Origin: an uncultured Collinsella sp.
Lineage (GTDB): Bacteria > Actinomycetota > Coriobacteriia > Coriobacteriales > Coriobacteriaceae
NCBI GenBank assembly: GCA_900756945.1
Contig: CAAELZ010000009.1
Location: forward strand, 1 to 6,089
Reading direction: 5' to 3'
Length of the DNA stretch: 6,089 nt
Shown here: piece by piece, positions 4,489 through 6,089 of the stretch
Layout: every line of letters starts with the position of its first letter
Position numbering within the stretch: the first letter of the stretch is position 1
The notes under the pieces: model-generated
The model's input: the letters and a program-made list of their open reading frames with translations, nothing else
Database searches by the model: none
What the model was told of the DNA's origin: nothing
Position numbers and translations under genes: made by a program

Positions 4489-5883
4489 ATGTGCAATGTT
4501 TCGCTCAACGGTACGCAGCCGACCGATGCCTCTATCCGTGTCCTGCGTGCGCTTGAGGCAGCAGGTCTTGAGGCTTGGTACGTGGGTGGTTGGGTACGTG
4601 ATGCGCTGATGGGATGCCCCAGCCACGATGTCGACATGTGCTGCAGCGGCCTGTGGCTGGAGTCCAAGGCGGCACTCGAGGCCGCCGGCATTGCGGTAGT
4701 TGAGTCGGGCATTAAATTTGGCGGCATTACGGCTATTTGCGATGGCGAGCGCATTGAGGTCACCACCTATCGCCTGGACGGCTTCTATACCGACGGTCGT
4801 CATCCTCAGAGTGTGGAGCGCGCCGCTTCGCTTGAGGACGATCTGGCGCGCCGCGACTTTACCGTCAATGCCATGGCGTGGCATCCCGAGCGCGGCCTTG
4901 TCGACCGCTACGATGGCCAGGGCGACCTAGACCGCAAGCTGATTCGTGCCGTCGGAGATCCCAAGCGCCGCTTTAACGAGGATGCCCTGCGCATGTTGCG
5001 TGCAGTGCGTTTTGCCTGCCGCCTGGACTTTGTGATTGAGCCCGAGACCAAGTGTGCCCTTGCCGAGTGCGCGCCGCTGCTCGATGCCGTGGCGCGCGAG
5101 CGCGTGGGTATTGAGCTCGAGGGCATTCTATCGACCGGCCACGGGGGAGACGCGATGCTGCGCTACCCCGAGCTCATCTGCGCCGCCGTGCCCGAGCTTG
5201 CGCCGGCTCGTGGGTTTGACCAGCGCAGTGTCTATCATGCGTTTAACGTCTACGAACATATCGCCCGCGTGCTGACGGTGGCAGGGGAGCTGGCGCTGTG
5301 CGATGGCGTGGCGCCTTCGCCGAGCTTAATGTGGGCAGCGTTTTTGCATGACGTCTCCAAGCCCGATTGCTTTACGGTCGATCACGCCGGCAGCGGCCAC
5401 TTCTACGGTCATCCCGAGCTCGGCGCCAAGAAGGCGCGCGTCATTATGGATCGCCTGGCGCTCTCGCACGATTTGGTGCGCGATGTGTGCCTGCTCATCA
5501 AATACCATGACAAGCCGCTGCGCCCCGAGCGCTCCTGCCTGCTCAATATGATGCGCGCGCTTTCGGGCGAGGGCGTCGACACGCCGCGTCTGATGGACGA
5601 GCTCATGGATCTTAAGCGTGCTGACACACTTGGTAAGGCCCCGTCGTGCTTCTATTACGTCGAGACGATTGAGGAGATGCGCGCGATGGCGCACGAGCTG
5701 CTGAAGGCGGGGGAGCCCTATACGCTCAAGATGCTCGCCATTAACGGCGGCGACCTGATCCGCGCCGGTGTGAAGCCGGGGCCCGAGCTAGGCCAGCTAC
5801 TCAACTCCGCCCTCGACGCCGTGATCGAAGACAACATTTCCAACGAGCGCGAAGCTCTTTTGGTCCATCTCAACTTGAATTAG
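4489..5883 (+). CDS. cca: CCA tRNA nucleotidyltransferase, HD-domain type
   Basis: This cytoplasmic enzyme adds or repairs the 3'-terminal CCA of tRNAs using CTP and ATP without a nucleic-acid template. The 464 aa protein shows the class II order: motif A with G33-G34-W35-V36-R37-D38 and metal-binding Asp47 and Asp49 (DVD), motif B with R121-R122-D123-F124, a motif C region around DRYDGQGDLD, and motif D with Glu164-Asp165 and Arg168 (EDALR), which selects the nucleotide. A C-terminal HD hydrolase domain follows, with His257, His287-Asp288 (LHDVSKP), His308 (GHPELG) and His340-Asp341 (YHD), consistent with phosphohydrolase activity. AGGAGG (4475-4480), 8 bases upstream, supports the start. 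Poly(A) polymerase is related, but the intact HD domain favours CCA addition. Codon use is less extreme than in the PTS genes, suggesting lower expression. It appears to be its own transcription unit. Confidence 0.94.
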   Translation: MCNVSLNGTQPTDASIRVLRALEAAGLEAWYVGGWVRDALMGCPSHDVDMCCSGLWLESKAALEAAGIAVVESGIKFGGITAICDGERIEVTTYRLDGFYTDGRHPQSVERAASLEDDLARRDFTVNAMAWHPERGLVDRYDGQGDLDRKLIRAVGDPKRRFNEDALRMLRAVRFACRLDFVIEPETKCALAECAPLLDAVARERVGIELEGILSTGHGGDAMLRYPELICAAVPELAPARGFDQRSVYHAFNVYEHIARVLTVAGELALCDGVAPSPSLMWAAFLHDVSKPDCFTVDHAGSGHFYGHPELGAKKARVIMDRLALSHDLVRDVCLLIKYHDKPLRPERSCLLNMMRALSGEGVDTPRLMDELMDLKRADTLGKAPSCFYYVETIEEMRAMAHELLKAGEPYTLKMLAINGGDLIRAGVKPGPELGQLLNSALDAVIEDNISNEREALLVHLNLN

Positions 5884-5903
5884 CTACCCAGTTTACCTGC
5901 GCG

Positions 5904-5950
5904 TTCCATAACCTGCCGACAATTTTTTCGGCAATTTGGAATTTCTTCTT
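5904..5950 (+). terminator. Probable terminator after cca
   Basis: TGCCGA (5914-5919) pairs with TCGGCA (5928-5933) around a T-rich 8-base loop. TTCCA (5904-5908) pairs with TGGAA (5937-5941) to extend the stem across an internal loop. TTTCTTCTT follows at 5942-5950. It is weaker than the other two terminators because the stem is interrupted and the T-run is mixed with C. Confidence 0.5.
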
Positions 5951-5977
5951 GCGCTGATGTTTTTTGTCCCGTAATAT
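5949..5977 (+). promoter_or_regulatory. Promoter of tRNA-Glu
   Basis: TTGCGC (5949-5954) and TAATAT (5972-5977) form -35 and -10 boxes with an ideal 17-base spacer. Transcription would start near 5984, about 28 bases before the mature tRNA 5' end. The short leader includes a small hairpin, GCAC (5989-5992) with GTGC (5997-6000). The -35 box overlaps the end of the cca terminator T-rich tract. Confidence 0.65.
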
Positions 5978-6011
5978 ATGTCCTCGCAGCACGGCAGTGC
6001 AGATGTCATGT

Positions 6012-6088
6012 GGCCCGTTCGTCTAGCGGTTTAGGACGCCGCCCTCTCAAGGCGGAGATCACCAGTTCGAATCTGGTACGGGCTACCA
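6012..6088 (+). tRNA. tRNA-Glu (anticodon CTC)
   Basis: All four arms fold. The 7-bp acceptor pairs GGCCCGT with ACGGGCT (first pair G-T). The D arm is GTCT with GGAC. The anticodon stem is CCGCC with GGCGG around loop CTCTCAA, giving anticodon CTC at 6046-6048, which reads GAG. The T arm is ACCAG with CTGGT and loop TTCGAAT. The D stem has T11-A24 and a T13-G22 wobble, as in glutamate tRNAs recognised by GluRS. CCA is encoded at 6086-6088, so the cca enzyme would be needed only for repair of this tRNA. GAG is very frequent in the window's highly expressed genes, consistent with demand for this tRNA. The window ends one base after the CCA. Confidence 0.97.
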
Positions 6089-6089
6089 C

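Noticed and set aside
6004..6010. TGTCATG just before tRNA-Glu, same as the left arm of the repeat before ptsI
   Set aside because: It is a single 7-base match with no partner arm nearby, easily explained by chance.
1..6089. CRISPR array, insertion sequence, prophage or defence system
   Set aside because: I saw no spaced direct repeats, transposase or integrase frames, or target-site duplications. All genes are recognisable housekeeping functions.

Overview
This is a GC-rich, densely packed window with every supported gene on the + strand. It looks like core chromosome of a Gram-positive actinobacterium. The strong G/C-ending codon preference, the protein sequences and the gene set suggest Coriobacteriia, with Collinsella or a close relative as my best guess. 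That is inference from sequence character, not from a database match.

Layout: (1) 95-358 encodes HPr, the phosphocarrier of the sugar phosphotransferase system (PTS). (2) 486-2195 encodes PTS Enzyme I. The gap between them holds an intrinsic-terminator-like hairpin, a possible second promoter and two inverted repeats. (3) 2270-3202 encodes a PfkB-family sugar-phosphate kinase of the 1-phosphofructokinase type. It follows Enzyme I after a short gap containing a very stable hairpin, and a strong terminator at 3231-3262 follows it. (4) 3392-4324 encodes a second kinase of the same subfamily and same length (310 aa), with its own promoter and terminator. (5) 4489-5883 encodes an HD-domain, class II tRNA CCA nucleotidyltransferase. 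(6) 6012-6088 is tRNA-Glu(CTC) with a clear promoter upstream and an encoded CCA end. No gene-free stretch exceeds 300 bases.

How it fits together: Enzyme I takes phosphate from phosphoenolpyruvate and passes it to HPr, which feeds sugar-specific Enzyme II complexes encoded elsewhere. Fructose imported by a PTS arrives as fructose-1-phosphate, and a 1-phosphofructokinase converts this to fructose-1,6-bisphosphate. The kinases next to ptsHI therefore make metabolic sense, although no fructose permease is present here. The cca gene and tRNA-Glu belong to tRNA maturation and are probably neighbours only by position.

I do not see a new defence, mobile or otherwise undescribed system. The most useful leads are the duplicated kinase pair, in which the first copy has changed several active-site-loop residues, an unusual Gln-to-Gly change in a conserved Enzyme I motif, and the regulatory structures in the ptsH-ptsI and ptsI-kinase gaps.
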